From the NCBI GenBank assembly GCA_049698695.1, contig JBAVYH010000150.1:17212-81211 (forward strand): 64,000 nucleotides of DNA, written 5' to 3'. Position numbers and translations under genes: made by a program. Within the stretch, counting starts at the first letter, position 1; the number at the start of each line of letters is the position of its first letter. Origin of the DNA: Bog-375 sp049698695 (lineage in GTDB: Bacteria; Acidobacteriota; Terriglobia; Bryobacterales; Bryobacteraceae). The notes under the pieces are model-generated. The model searched no databases. It saw only the letters and a program-made list of their open reading frames with translations, and had not been told where the DNA came from. Positions 1-12,000 of the stretch are shown here, piece after piece.

Positions 1-15
1 TTTGAGTTTAGGACC

Positions 16-2478
16 ATGGAAGACCTGACCAACGCGGGGCAACAATCAGCAGTTTACGATTCAACGAGTATCAAGGTACTGGAGGGACTGGAGGCGGTGC
101 GCCTGCGGCCCGCCATGTATATCGGCTCGACTGGCGAGATGGGGCTGCACCACCTGGTCTACGAAGTTGTCGACAACTCCGTGGACGAAGCCATGGCGGG
201 ATACTGCACCGAGATCAACGTCACGATTCATGACGACGACTCGGTGACCGTGGTCGATAACGGCCGCGGCATCCCTGTCGATATCCACGAAGAAGAAGGC
301 GTGTCCGCGGCGCAAGTGGTGATGACCAAGCTGCACGCCGGCGGCAAATTCGATTCGAAAAGCTACAAGGTATCGGGCGGTCTGCACGGCGTGGGCGTCA
401 GCGTCGTGAATGCGCTCTCCGAAAAGCTGGAGCTCGAGATCTGGCATCCCGACGGTGAAACCGGCCCCAGCTTTACCTGGCAGCAGGAGTACGCGTGCGG
501 CGTTCCCAAAGGGCCGCTCGTAAAGACAGGTAAGGCCGGCCGCAAAACCGGAACCAGCATCACCTTCAAACCAGACGCCACCATCATGGAGGTGACGCAA
601 TTCAATCACGACACGCTGGCCAACCGCCTGCGCCAGCTTGCATTCCTCAACAAGGGCCTGAAAATCACGCTCACCGATGAGCGCGTGGAGGCGGAGAAAA
701 CGGAGGAATTCCAATACACCGGCGGCATCGCCGAATTCATCAAGTTGCTCAATAAGGGCAAGCAGGTGCTGCACGACAAGCCGATGCACTTTGAGGCCGA
801 CCGCGAATTGCCGGCGGGCGGCACGCTGACGATGGAAGTGGCGTTGCAATACAACGACGGCTATTCGGAGAACATTCTCAGCTTCGCCAACGCCATTAAC
901 ACGGTGGATGGAGGCACGCACTTGCGCGGCTTCTATTCCGCGCTCACCCGCACCATCAACGCGTTTGGCCAAGAGCAGGAGTTGTTTAAGGACAAGGAGA
1001 CCCTGACCGGCGACGATGTCCGCGAGGGGTTGACCGCGGTGGTGAGCGTCAAGGTGCCGCAGCCGCAGTTCGAAGGCCAGACCAAGGGCAAGCTGAACAG
1101 CGACATCAGCGGCTACATGACGCAGTTCGTCAATGAGAAGCTGGGCGAGTTCTTCGACAAGAACTCCACCATCGGCCGCCGCATCGTCAACAAGGCGATT
1201 GACGCGGCGCGCGCGCGCGAGGCCTCCCGCAAGGCGCGCGACCTGACGCGACGTAAGGGAGCCCTGGAATCGGGCGGGATGCCGCACAAGTTGGCCGATT
1301 GCCAGGAGCGCGACCCGGAGCGCTGCGAACTGTTCCTGGTCGAGGGCGAATCCGCCGGCGGCACCGCCAAACAGGGCCGTGACCGCCGCTTCCAGGCCAT
1401 CCTGCCGCTCAAAGGCAAAATCCTCAACGTCGAAAAAGCGCGCTACGACAAGATGCTGGGCCACGAGGAAATCCGGGCCATGATCACCGCGCTCGGTACC
1501 GGCATCGGCAAGGACGATTTCGACGCCTTGAAGCTCCGCTACGGCAAGATCATCATTATGACCGATGCCGACGTGGACGGCTCGCACATACGAACCCTGC
1601 TGCTCACGTTTTTCTTCCGCCACATGAACGACCTCATCCTGCGCGAACGCGTCTTCATCGCGCAGCCGCCGCTCTTCCGCATCAAGAAGGGCAAGAGCGA
1701 GAAATACATCAAGGACGAAAAAGAGCTGACCAAGGAGCTGACCCGGCGGGCTACCGAGAACTTGACGCTCGAGATTCACCCCAGCACCAATGGCAGCGGA
1801 CCCAAAGCCGTGCTCGAAGGCACGGAACTGCGCGCGTTTTTGCTCAACCTGGACGAGTACGAAAAGATGTTCCACAAAGTGGAGCGTCGCCTGCGCGACC
1901 CGCGAGTGGTGGAAGTGCTGGGGAACATCGATCTACGCGTGGACCACAAGGGGGAGTTCCAGGAAGAAGCCAATCTCAAGCCGGTGTTCGAGGCGCTGGA
2001 CAAGCTGGGATTGAAGCCGGAGATGCGCCAGGACGAGGAACATTCCTCGCACGCCGTGGTTTACCACGACCAGACCGGCGCCGAGCGGTCGGTGGGCCTG
2101 GCGCTGGCGGCGCAGCCGGAATTCCGCCGCTACCGCGCGCTCGGCCGGATGATCGCCCGCTATAACGATCCGCCCTTCGTGGTGGTCAAAGACGAAAACC
2201 GCGAAGCCCGCAAGGACTGGCGCGCGCTGCTCGATTACGTGATGACCGAAGGCAAGAAGGGCTCCGACGTGCAGCGCTACAAAGGCCTCGGCGAAATGAA
2301 CGCCGAGCAACTTGCCGAAACCACCATGAATCCGGAAAAGCGCACGCTGCTCTCCGTCCGCCTGGAAGACGCCGTGAAGTGCGAAGAGATCTTCTCCACG
2401 CTGATGGGCGAAGACGTGGAAAACCGCCGCAAATTCATCGAAGACAACGCGCTGGACGTGAAGAATCTGGACGTGTAG
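16..2478 (+). CDS. gyrB: DNA gyrase subunit B
   Basis: This is the ATPase subunit of type II topoisomerase, which works with GyrA to introduce negative supercoils. The 820-residue product has the full family architecture. The N-terminal GHKL ATPase carries VVDNSVDEAMAG and the glycine-rich GGLHGVGVSVVNALS segment. The transducer region contains GGTHLRGFYSAL. The Toprim domain shows EGESAGG and DADVDGSHIRTLL, which bind metal. The C-terminal tail has QRYKGLGEMN and ETTMNPEKRTLL, typical of GyrB rather than ParE. Length matches the family (about 800). The ATG start is 16 bases into the window, so upstream promoter context is not visible. No gyrA is present in the window. Confidence 0.97.
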   Translation: MEDLTNAGQQSAVYDSTSIKVLEGLEAVRLRPAMYIGSTGEMGLHHLVYEVVDNSVDEAMAGYCTEINVTIHDDDSVTVVDNGRGIPVDIHEEEGVSAAQVVMTKLHAGGKFDSKSYKVSGGLHGVGVSVVNALSEKLELEIWHPDGETGPSFTWQQEYACGVPKGPLVKTGKAGRKTGTSITFKPDATIMEVTQFNHDTLANRLRQLAFLNKGLKITLTDERVEAEKTEEFQYTGGIAEFIKLLNKGKQVLHDKPMHFEADRELPAGGTLTMEVALQYNDGYSENILSFANAINTVDGGTHLRGFYSALTRTINAFGQEQELFKDKETLTGDDVREGLTAVVSVKVPQPQFEGQTKGKLNSDISGYMTQFVNEKLGEFFDKNSTIGRRIVNKAIDAARAREASRKARDLTRRKGALESGGMPHKLADCQERDPERCELFLVEGESAGGTAKQGRDRRFQAILPLKGKILNVEKARYDKMLGHEEIRAMITALGTGIGKDDFDALKLRYGKIIIMTDADVDGSHIRTLLLTFFFRHMNDLILRERVFIAQPPLFRIKKGKSEKYIKDEKELTKELTRRATENLTLEIHPSTNGSGPKAVLEGTELRAFLLNLDEYEKMFHKVERRLRDPRVVEVLGNIDLRVDHKGEFQEEANLKPVFEALDKLGLKPEMRQDEEHSSHAVVYHDQTGAERSVGLALAAQPEFRRYRALGRMIARYNDPPFVVVKDENREARKDWRALLDYVMTEGKKGSDVQRYKGLGEMNAEQLAETTMNPEKRTLLSVRLEDAVKCEEIFSTLMGEDVENRRKFIEDNALDVKNLDV

Positions 2479-2740
2479 GGGCGGAGGCTCGGGCAGGCGT
2501 AGTAACGATTACTCCGTGCCGTCCTCAAATTCGAATCGCGCAGTCCAGCGCTACTCTCCAATACGCGTGCGCTTCACCAGCCGCTGCAAATAGGATCACG
2601 CCGCGCTCGGCTTGAGTTCCACGCGAATGATGCGTCGCAGCGTGTCCTCGAGCCTTGGAGCCTTTCCCTCCAGGTATTCCCGAAGTCCGTGTGGCCCACA
2701 TGACAGGCCACGAAAGGCGATGGCCCGTCCTACCTGCGAG

Positions 2741-2772
2741 GTAGGATAGACGATCGGTTTTTGTCGTCTGTC
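2741..2772 (+). repeat. REP hairpin unit, copy 1
   Basis: A 32-base unit beginning with GTAG, the tetranucleotide typical of RAYT-linked REPs. It has near-complementary arms GATAGACGA and TCGTCTGTC with one mismatch around a T-rich loop. It encodes the last residues of the frameshifted transposase. Confidence 0.85.
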
Positions 2773-3194
2773 GTGCGCGCGACCCAGCCTGCGCTGGACC
2801 ATTGCCACTGCTCTTTAGCCTCGACCAGGCCGGCTCTTGTCGGATTGTTTCTCCACGTACTCGACCAGATACCGAAGCTCCTCTGCGGACCGTATCCAGT
2901 GGTCGAACGACTCGTTCTGCCAGAACGGGGTCCCGGTCCGGCCGAGGATCTGGTTGGCGACTCGGCTGGTTCTCCCTTTGAGCCATCGCATGATTGCCGG
3001 CAACTCCACACACGGTTGGAAGATCGCGTGGACATGGTTGGGCATGACCACCCACGCCAGGAGCTGGTAAAAACGGCGAACCGTCTCGCCGTAAAGGAGA
3101 GCGTTCACAACCATGGACGCAACTCGCGAGTCCCGCAGCCAGTCCGGACCTCCGGCTACGCCGTCGAGCAGTTCGTCATGTTCCAGCAAGCGAG

Positions 3195-3226
3195 GTAGGA
3201 CAGACGATCGGTGTGTGTCGTCTGTC
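3195..3226 (+). repeat. REP hairpin unit, copy 2, inside the transposase gene
   Basis: Same 32-base layout and orientation as the unit at 2741-2772. It starts with GTAG and has perfect 9-base arms GACAGACGA and TCGTCTGTC. It lies wholly within the transposase reading frame and adds a whole in-frame peptide. Confidence 0.87.
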
Positions 3227-3406
3227 ATGGCGCCGCGTGAAGGTTCACTGACCGCCGCACGTGCCACCTTTTCCCGCTCGTGGCAAGGCAGCGATCCAGC
3301 TAAGCGCCACGTCACGAAGACGGCCGTCTCCTCCGGAACCCAATAACGAAGGTGTCTGCGCGTGAAGGCCATGGTCGCATGTCAATGCTCGTGCGGTGCG
3401 GACCGC

Positions 3407-3438
3407 GACAGACGACAAAACCCGATCGTCTGTCCTAC
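3407..3438 (-). repeat. REP hairpin unit, copy 3, inverted, upstream of the transposase
   Basis: Same 32-base unit in opposite orientation, about 35 bases upstream of the transposase start. Arms are perfect (GACAGACGA/TCGTCTGTC). With copies 1 and 2 it brackets the transposase, the usual arrangement for RAYT genes. Confidence 0.87.
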
Positions 3439-3618
3439 CTGATAGTGACTTGGCGCTGCCGGTTTCTCCGAGAAATGTGCGCGGTCCGAAATTCCCACTC
3501 CCCCTGAAACCGGGTACCATAAGGCATTGACACCCAGAAGTCTGTCGGGGCTTTCCCTGCGCATGAAGGGCTGCCATCTATTTCTGCGAACGCCGTTCGC
3601 GACAATCAGGATCTCCGC

Positions 3619-4323
3619 ATGAGCACTCTCGCAATCCACCCCATCCACCGGGCGGTTCGCTTCTATGAAGCGCCCATCGGCAAGAAGGCCGTCATGGCCA
3701 TCACCGGCGTCATGCTGGTGGGCTATGTGTTCGCGCACCTGCTCGGCAACCTGCAAATCTATTCTTCCGATCCCGAGCAGATCAACCGCTATGCGGCCTT
3801 TCTGCACAATCCGTCGAACGCGGCGGCGCTTTGGGCGGCGCGCAGCGGGCTGTTTGTGGCGGTGGTGCTGCATATTGTCGCAGCCGTCCAACTCTGGCTA
3901 CAGAACCTCGCGGCGCGGCCGGTCGGCTACGTGAAGAAGGCCGACGTGCCCACGTCCTACGCGGCGCGAACGATGATCTGGAGCGGGCCGATCGTCGGCG
4001 CCTTTGTGATCTTCCACGTGCTCCATCTTACTGTGGGCGCAGTGGTGCCACTGCACGAGCTGGGGCCGAACATGCCCGACGTGCGCTACAACGTGATCAA
4101 CGGGTTTTCCAACCCGTGGATCTCCGGTTTCTACATTCTGGCCATGATTCTGCTGTGCCTGCACCTGTACCACGGCATGTGGAGTATGTTTCAATCGCTC
4201 GGCATCAGCCATCCGCGCTACACGCCGGTGATCAAGAAGGCGGCGGCGGTGCTGGCGGTAGCGGTGGCGGTGGGCAACTGTTCGATCCCCATAGCCGTGC
4301 TGACCGGGTTGCTGACGTATTGA
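3619..4323 (+). CDS. sdhC: Succinate dehydrogenase cytochrome b558 subunit
   Basis: The membrane anchor and heme subunit of respiratory complex II (succinate:quinone oxidoreductase). The 234-residue protein has about five hydrophobic segments, including the first helix around KKAVMAITGVMLVGYVFAHL. Conserved histidines near the helices (for example FVIFHVLHLTVG and LCLHLYHGMW) are plausible heme b ligands. The size and the single large anchor, with no separate sdhD, fit the b558 family of Bacillus, Bacteroidetes and Acidobacteria. It leads an operon: sdhA starts 11 bases after its stop, behind a GAGGAGG-like ribosome site. Confidence 0.95.
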   Translation: MSTLAIHPIHRAVRFYEAPIGKKAVMAITGVMLVGYVFAHLLGNLQIYSSDPEQINRYAAFLHNPSNAAALWAARSGLFVAVVLHIVAAVQLWLQNLAARPVGYVKKADVPTSYAARTMIWSGPIVGAFVIFHVLHLTVGAVVPLHELGPNMPDVRYNVINGFSNPWISGFYILAMILLCLHLYHGMWSMFQSLGISHPRYTPVIKKAAAVLAVAVAVGNCSIPIAVLTGLLTY

Positions 4324-4334
4324 GGAGGCCCAAG

Positions 4335-7015
<2,681 letters not shown>

Positions 7016-7454
7016 ATCGCTCTTCGGAGCAATCGAAAGCGTTCCCAAGTCGCAGGAGAGTACCAAACTGGGGCTCGCGGTACTGCCGCTGGATCACGTA
7101 CACTAAGTCCTTTTGTACCAATACCCCGTACGTCCGTCTGGAACTCGTAAGAAGGCCGGAAATCAGGCACTCTAGGATTGCGGTTACGGAATCCGGCATC
7201 GGGTCAGGGTGACAAGATTGGCGGATGCCGAAACCGCACGCAAATCCGTCAGGTTCTTCTTCGCCGCCGGGGCTGACGCGTCAAGCCCCGGCATTTTTTT
7301 GGGCGGCGTGGAAGTCCGGCAGCGAGCCGAATTGCCCGCTTCACCGCAGCGCTCTCATGTCCTGCGCCCACTGAGGCGGCGAACTGAGTATCTATTTTAT
7401 GTTGGTGTTACAATCGCCGTAGTGTGAGAGTGAAATCTCGCCTTGGTTGTTCGT
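7016..7454. other. Gene-free stretch between sdhB and the receiver protein
   Basis: No convincing coding frame is present. The stretch contains a strong intrinsic terminator at 7266-7300 and, just upstream of it, a potentially structured leader (about 7195-7265). The terminator sits 250 bases past sdhB, so it may end the sdh transcript or a separate short RNA. After it, TACAAT at 7409-7414 is a possible -10 box for the downstream gene, with no good -35. Confidence 0.6.
7266..7300 (+). terminator. Rho-independent terminator
   Basis: Perfect 9-bp stem: arm GCCGGGGCT (7266-7274) pairs with AGCCCCGGC (7284-7292). The loop itself contains GACGCGTC, and a seven-T run (7294-7300) follows. Confidence 0.9.
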
Positions 7455-9029
7455 ATGGCGGGTGAAACAATCCTGATCGTGGAGGATTCCCCAGTCAGCC
7501 TGAAGCTGACGGCTTCGGCACTCCGGGCGGAGGGTTACAAGGTCCAGGTAGCATCGACAGCGGAACAGGCGCTGTCTACGCTCCTCTCCCTGAAACCGGA
7601 TCTGATCCTGGTGGATATCATGCTGCCCGGCATGGACGGGCTGGAACTCACCACGCGGATCAAGCGAGACAGCCGGTTGCACGACGTCATAGTGCTAGCG
7701 TTAACCGCTTGCGACATGGAAGGCGATGAAGATCGGGCGCGCGACGCCGGCTGCGATGGTTACCTGACGAAACCGATCGACAGCCAGATGCTGACGCAGA
7801 TTCGCCAGTACCTGGACTTCGGAGGCGAAGTGCTCGCGCCTCCGGAGCCAGCCGCCGAGATCCCGCGGAAGTGGAGGCCAGAGGCCTCTCCGGAACCGGT
7901 CGCGCTGGCGATTCCCGAATCCGAACTGGAGGACCTGCGGCGCACATTCCTGGCAGACGGAGCCGTACAGAGCCAGCACTTATTGGAGACCGTGGAGAAC
8001 GGTTTCGACGAGAAAAACACCACGCTGTTGGCTCACCAGTGGGCGGGAACCGGCGGGCTGCTGGGATTTCCGCGAATCTCAAACCGGGCGCGCGAGGTGG
8101 AAGTTATCCTGCGATCGCCGCCCTGGACGAGCACGCGGATGCGCGTGGCGCTGAGGAACCTGGCGCGCGCGTTTGCCGAGCCGGCTGCGGCCTTGGCGGA
8201 ACTGCGGGTTCCGGATTCGATCGCCCAAGAACTCGAGGGCAAGCGAGTGGCGCTGGTCGGATTGGCGGATGCGGAAGCGGAACGGTTGTGCCGCGCGCTG
8301 GAGCGCGTGGGCGCGAAACCGAGACTGTTCGAGGCGGACGATCCGCCCGACGCCGAAATCGTCCGCGAATGCAACGCGGCGCTGGTGCATGTGAGGCCGG
8401 AGACGATGGGGACGAAATGGCTGGCACCCGACTTCGTGCCGCCGCCGAGGCTGCCGGTGGTTTTCATCGGCGCGCGGGAACGGCTATTCGCCCTCAATCA
8501 GGCCGTGCAGGCGCGGGCGGGCGACTTCCTGATCGACGGCTGGCAACCGGAAGAGGCGCTGATGCGGCTGAGCTTCGTGTTGTCGCGTACGCCTGGGACA
8601 GAGCCCGCCCCTTCAGCGGCGAGACAGGCTGCGGCACCGGTTTCACCGCCGCCCAGCGCGGCAGGGCCGACCGAAATACTCGTCGCGGACGACGATCTTA
8701 CGGTGCGGACCGTAATTCGCACCGCGCTGCAGAAGTTCGGGATACAGTGCCGGCTGGCGGCCAGCGGGCCAGAGGCGCTGGAGGAAATCCGGGTGCATCG
8801 TCCCCCTGCCGCGGTGTTGGACGTCAATATGCCGGAGATGGATGGCTTCGAGGTGCTGGCGGCCATCCGCGCGGAGAACATTCCGGTGCGGGTCATCCTG
8901 TTAACCGCGCGGCAGCAGGATCACGATGTGTTGCGGGGGTTCTCGCTGGGCGCAGACGACTACATCGTGAAGCCGTTCAACCCGCTGGAACTGGTGGCGA
9001 GGCTGAAGAGGCTGTTGATGGCTCACTGA
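7455..9029 (+). CDS. Multi-domain response regulator (REC - HPt - REC)
   Basis: A phosphorelay protein with no DNA-binding output. Residues 1-122 form a receiver domain (ILIVEDS, phosphoacceptor D54 in LILVDIMLPGMDG, K in GYLTKPID). Residues about 155-255 look like a histidine phosphotransfer domain, with H194 in AHQWAGTGGLLG. A middle stretch (about 260-375) resembles a degenerate receiver. The C-terminal ~120 residues are a second complete receiver (ILVADDD, AVLDVNMPEMDG, DDYIVKPFNP). The frame opens at a TTG (7443), but ATG 7455 gives the usual receiver start (MAGETILIVED). It converges on the hybrid kinase, with 9 bases between stops, and probably shares its phosphate flow. Confidence 0.88.
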   Translation: MAGETILIVEDSPVSLKLTASALRAEGYKVQVASTAEQALSTLLSLKPDLILVDIMLPGMDGLELTTRIKRDSRLHDVIVLALTACDMEGDEDRARDAGCDGYLTKPIDSQMLTQIRQYLDFGGEVLAPPEPAAEIPRKWRPEASPEPVALAIPESELEDLRRTFLADGAVQSQHLLETVENGFDEKNTTLLAHQWAGTGGLLGFPRISNRAREVEVILRSPPWTSTRMRVALRNLARAFAEPAAALAELRVPDSIAQELEGKRVALVGLADAEAERLCRALERVGAKPRLFEADDPPDAEIVRECNAALVHVRPETMGTKWLAPDFVPPPRLPVVFIGARERLFALNQAVQARAGDFLIDGWQPEEALMRLSFVLSRTPGTEPAPSAARQAAAPVSPPPSAAGPTEILVADDDLTVRTVIRTALQKFGIQCRLAASGPEALEEIRVHRPPAAVLDVNMPEMDGFEVLAAIRAENIPVRVILLTARQQDHDVLRGFSLGADDYIVKPFNPLELVARLKRLLMAH

Positions 9030-9038
9030 AGCGGCCGC

Positions 9039-12000
9039 TCACTGCTCCTTAGCGGCGGGAATGCCGGCCGGCACCCACTTCTTCAGGGCTTCGATCATTT
9101 CGTCCAGCCGCACCGGCTTCGCGATGTAGTCGTCCATGCCGGCCGCGATGCAGAGATCCCGGCTGCCTTCCATCGCCTCCGCCGTCATCGCGATAATCGG
9201 CACCCGCGCGTTCGATCCCTGAAGCTTGCGAATCTCCGCGGCTGCGGTGTAGCCGTCCATCTCCGGCATCTGGCAATCCATGAAAATCACGTCGTACGGC
9301 AGGATGGCGCAGAGTTCCACCGCCTCGCGCCCGTTGCCGGCCACGTCGGGACGCAGCCCGAGCCGCTCCAGCATGCGCACCGCCACCTTCTGGTTCACCG
9401 CATTGTCTTCCGCTACCAACACCCGAAGCGATGCACCCGTATATCTGCCTGCGAGCTTCGATTTTATTTCCGCGATCTCGTGCAGCGCGTTCGTGCGTGT
9501 GGCAAATCCGCTCTGCAGTCTCTTCGACCATGCCGTGGCCAGAGTGTTCAGCAACTGCGATTGCCGCACCGGCTTCACCAGGCAGGCATCGATGCTGGCC
9601 CCTTCCATGTGCCGCACTTCGCCCGAGTGGCCCACCGACGTTAGCATGATCAACACGGTGTCGCTCAACAACGGGTCCGCCTTGATGGCCGCGGCCAGCA
9701 TGGCTCCGTCCATCTCAGGCATCTGGTAGTCCAACAGCACCACCTGGTACGGATCCGCCGCCGCCCGCGCATCGCGCAACGCCTGGAGCGCCTGCGCGGC
9801 CGCCGCATAGCTGCCGTTGCGCATCTCCCAACTGGTGATCTGTTCGTGCAGCATGCGCCGGTTCACGAGATTGTCGTCCACGATCAGCACGCGCAAGCCC
9901 CGCAGGTCGGCCACCGGCACCGGCTCCGCGTGCGGTTGCGCATCCAGGCGCAGAGGCAACGTGAACCAGAAAGTCGACCCCTTGCCCAACTGGCTCCTCA
10001 CGCCCACCTCGCCGCCCATCAGCTTCACCAGTTGCTTGGAAATCGCCAGCCCCAGCCCCGTGCCGCCGAATTTCCGCGTGATCGAGCCATCCACCTGGCT
10101 GAACTCCTCGAACAGGTGGTTCAGCTTCTCCGCCGGAATTCCCGGACCGGTATCCTCGACCGAAACCCGAATTTGCGCCGTCTCCCCATCCTGCGATTCG
10201 CAGCTCACCGTGATCAGCACGTGGCCGTCCGGCGTGAACTTCACAGCATTGCCCGCCAGGTTGGTTACCACCTGGCGAATTCGCCCCGCGTCGCCGATGA
10301 AGTGACGCGGCATTTCCGGCGGATACTCCAGCACCAGGTCGAGCTTGCGGTCTTCGATCCGCGGCGCCAGCATCTCATCAACTTCTTCGATCACCAGCCG
10401 CAGGTCGAACGGAAACGACTCAATCGTCAACCGGCCGGCCTCGATTTTCGAGAAGTCCAGAATGTCGTTGATCACGCTCAGCAGGCTCTCGCCCGAGCGC
10501 CTCACCGTCTCCGCGTAGTCGCGCTGCTCCGCCGACAACTCCGTATCCAGCAGCAGCCCGGTCATCCCGATCACCCCGTTCATCGGCGTGCGGATTTCAT
10601 GGCTCATGGTGGCCAGGAACTCGCTCTTGGCCTTAGTTGCCTGGTGCGCCACGTACGCAAACTGTCCCAGCTCCATATTGGCGCGCGACAATTCAGTGGC
10701 CTGTGAGCGCAGTTCAGCAGTCTGCGCACGCACACGGCGGCGCAAAACAACGACCCACGCCGCGCTCATGGCAATGATGGTGCCAAGGGCCCCCAGCAGC
10801 GCAAGAATCCGCGTGGCGGTCCACCAAGATGGCAGCTCGATCACAACGACATCCGCTGCGGAGCGAAGTAGCACTCGAAAAGACGTTGGCCTGCGCAGCT
10901 CATCGGTTTCGATAGACCACACTCCCGTCAGCTTCAGGCGGCCCCTGATGGGAATCGACCGCACTCGCGCGGATGATCGACTGTTGCTCAAGAGGGCGCT
11001 GAAAGTCGCGCCGTTGCTTTCCATCGCCAGCACCAGATCGTCGCCTTGCATCGCGTGGCCGAGCAGAGTGCCCTGTATGGTGATCAGTTCGGCATCGTGC
11101 TCGCCGCTCAAGCTGATGGCTTGAGTCAGGTCCACGGGTGCGGGCTCGGTGGCAGCCGGGCCGAGTTGCCGGAATTCGCCGTCTTCCAGGGCCGGTGCGT
11201 ACTGCCCGGCCGTGGGGAACCCGATCGCATCAACGCGGTCACCGATCCGCACCGCTTCGTTTTGCGGGCTCATTACCTTGACACCGCCGGACGCATCCTG
11301 AATGTAAAGGTACCGGCCCCGTTTGTCGAGTGTCACCACTCCCCGTACCCTTATCCTGTGGCCCGAAACGGTCTCCGGCGAGAATTGCATCAAACTGCTG
11401 GTTGGGAGTATCGGGAGGGTGTAGGGGTCGGCGTGCGCAGTTTTTATGACCTGCACCTGATCCCAGCTGGGAACGAACAACTGGATACCGACCAGTTGGC
11501 GCTTCTCATTGAACAGTGATCCACAGGCGCCACGGACGGCGACGCGTGCATCAATCAACGATGCATAGTCGGCAGTCCGGTCGAAATTGGTGATCCATGC
11601 TTTGAACTTGCTCCGGCCGCTGGCGATGACGAGTGCCAGAGCCGGAGGGCCTGTTTGCCGATGGGCTAGCAACATGCTTTCCATTCGGGCTGAATGTACG
11701 ATGCCGTGTACTTCGACGAATTGGCTGTCCTGCTCACCGCTGAGGAGCTCTTCCAACGGAAAGGGACGAGCAGGCGGTAGCGACGCTTTACCGAGGACGC
11801 GTATCTCGGGGTTTTCGACCTCCGGCGCAAAAAAGCCGGCACCGGATACCCCACTGATCTCGACGAAGTCTCCGGTGCGGGCCTCAGGAGGTGCACCGAG
11901 GATGTTAACGTAAATGCCCGCCGTGGAGTCCTGAAAAAATGTCAGACGTGGCTCGGGCGCGTAATAAGTCAGCACGCCCCGCAGACGGATGGGGTACTGG

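Larger units (their letters stand above)
2730..3372 (-). pseudogene. REP-associated tyrosine transposase (RAYT, Y1/IS200-like), frameshifted
   Basis: Related to IS200-type HUH nucleases that act on REP hairpins. The frame starting at 3372 shows the HUH pair in VVMPNHVHAIF and continues through GTPFWQNESFDHWIRSAEELRYLVEYVE, which holds the expected catalytic tyrosine. It then runs into nonfamily sequence and stops at 2815. The expected continuation, NNPTRAGLVEAKEQWQWSSAGW, is intact in the next frame. One extra base in the A-run at 2848-2850 (T-run on the + strand) explains this. The frame also contains an in-frame REP unit encoding TDDTHRSSVLPR near residue 50, and its shifted end (TDDKNRSSILPRR) is encoded by another REP. 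Either a decayed gene, a programmed shift, or a sequencing indel; the first or last seems likelier. Confidence 0.82.

Noticed and set aside
61..1875. Long open frame antisense to gyrB (604 codons)
   Set aside because: It mirrors a highly conserved gene, and its Val/Ala/Arg/Leu-rich product resembles nothing. GC-rich third positions open such frames throughout this window.
2525..3055. Leftward open frame downstream of and overlapping the transposase
   Set aside because: It is an out-of-frame reading of the RAYT region plus flanking sequence. A few residues (2596-2808 frame) look protein-like, but no family is recognised.
3527..3555. TTGACA-based promoter before sdhC
   Set aside because: No acceptable -10 hexamer at 16-18 bases.
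7229..7265. Possible c-di-GMP-I (GEMM) riboswitch
   Set aside because: Only ACGCAAA and AAACC resemble the consensus. The P2 hairpin and the downstream receptor helix are missing.
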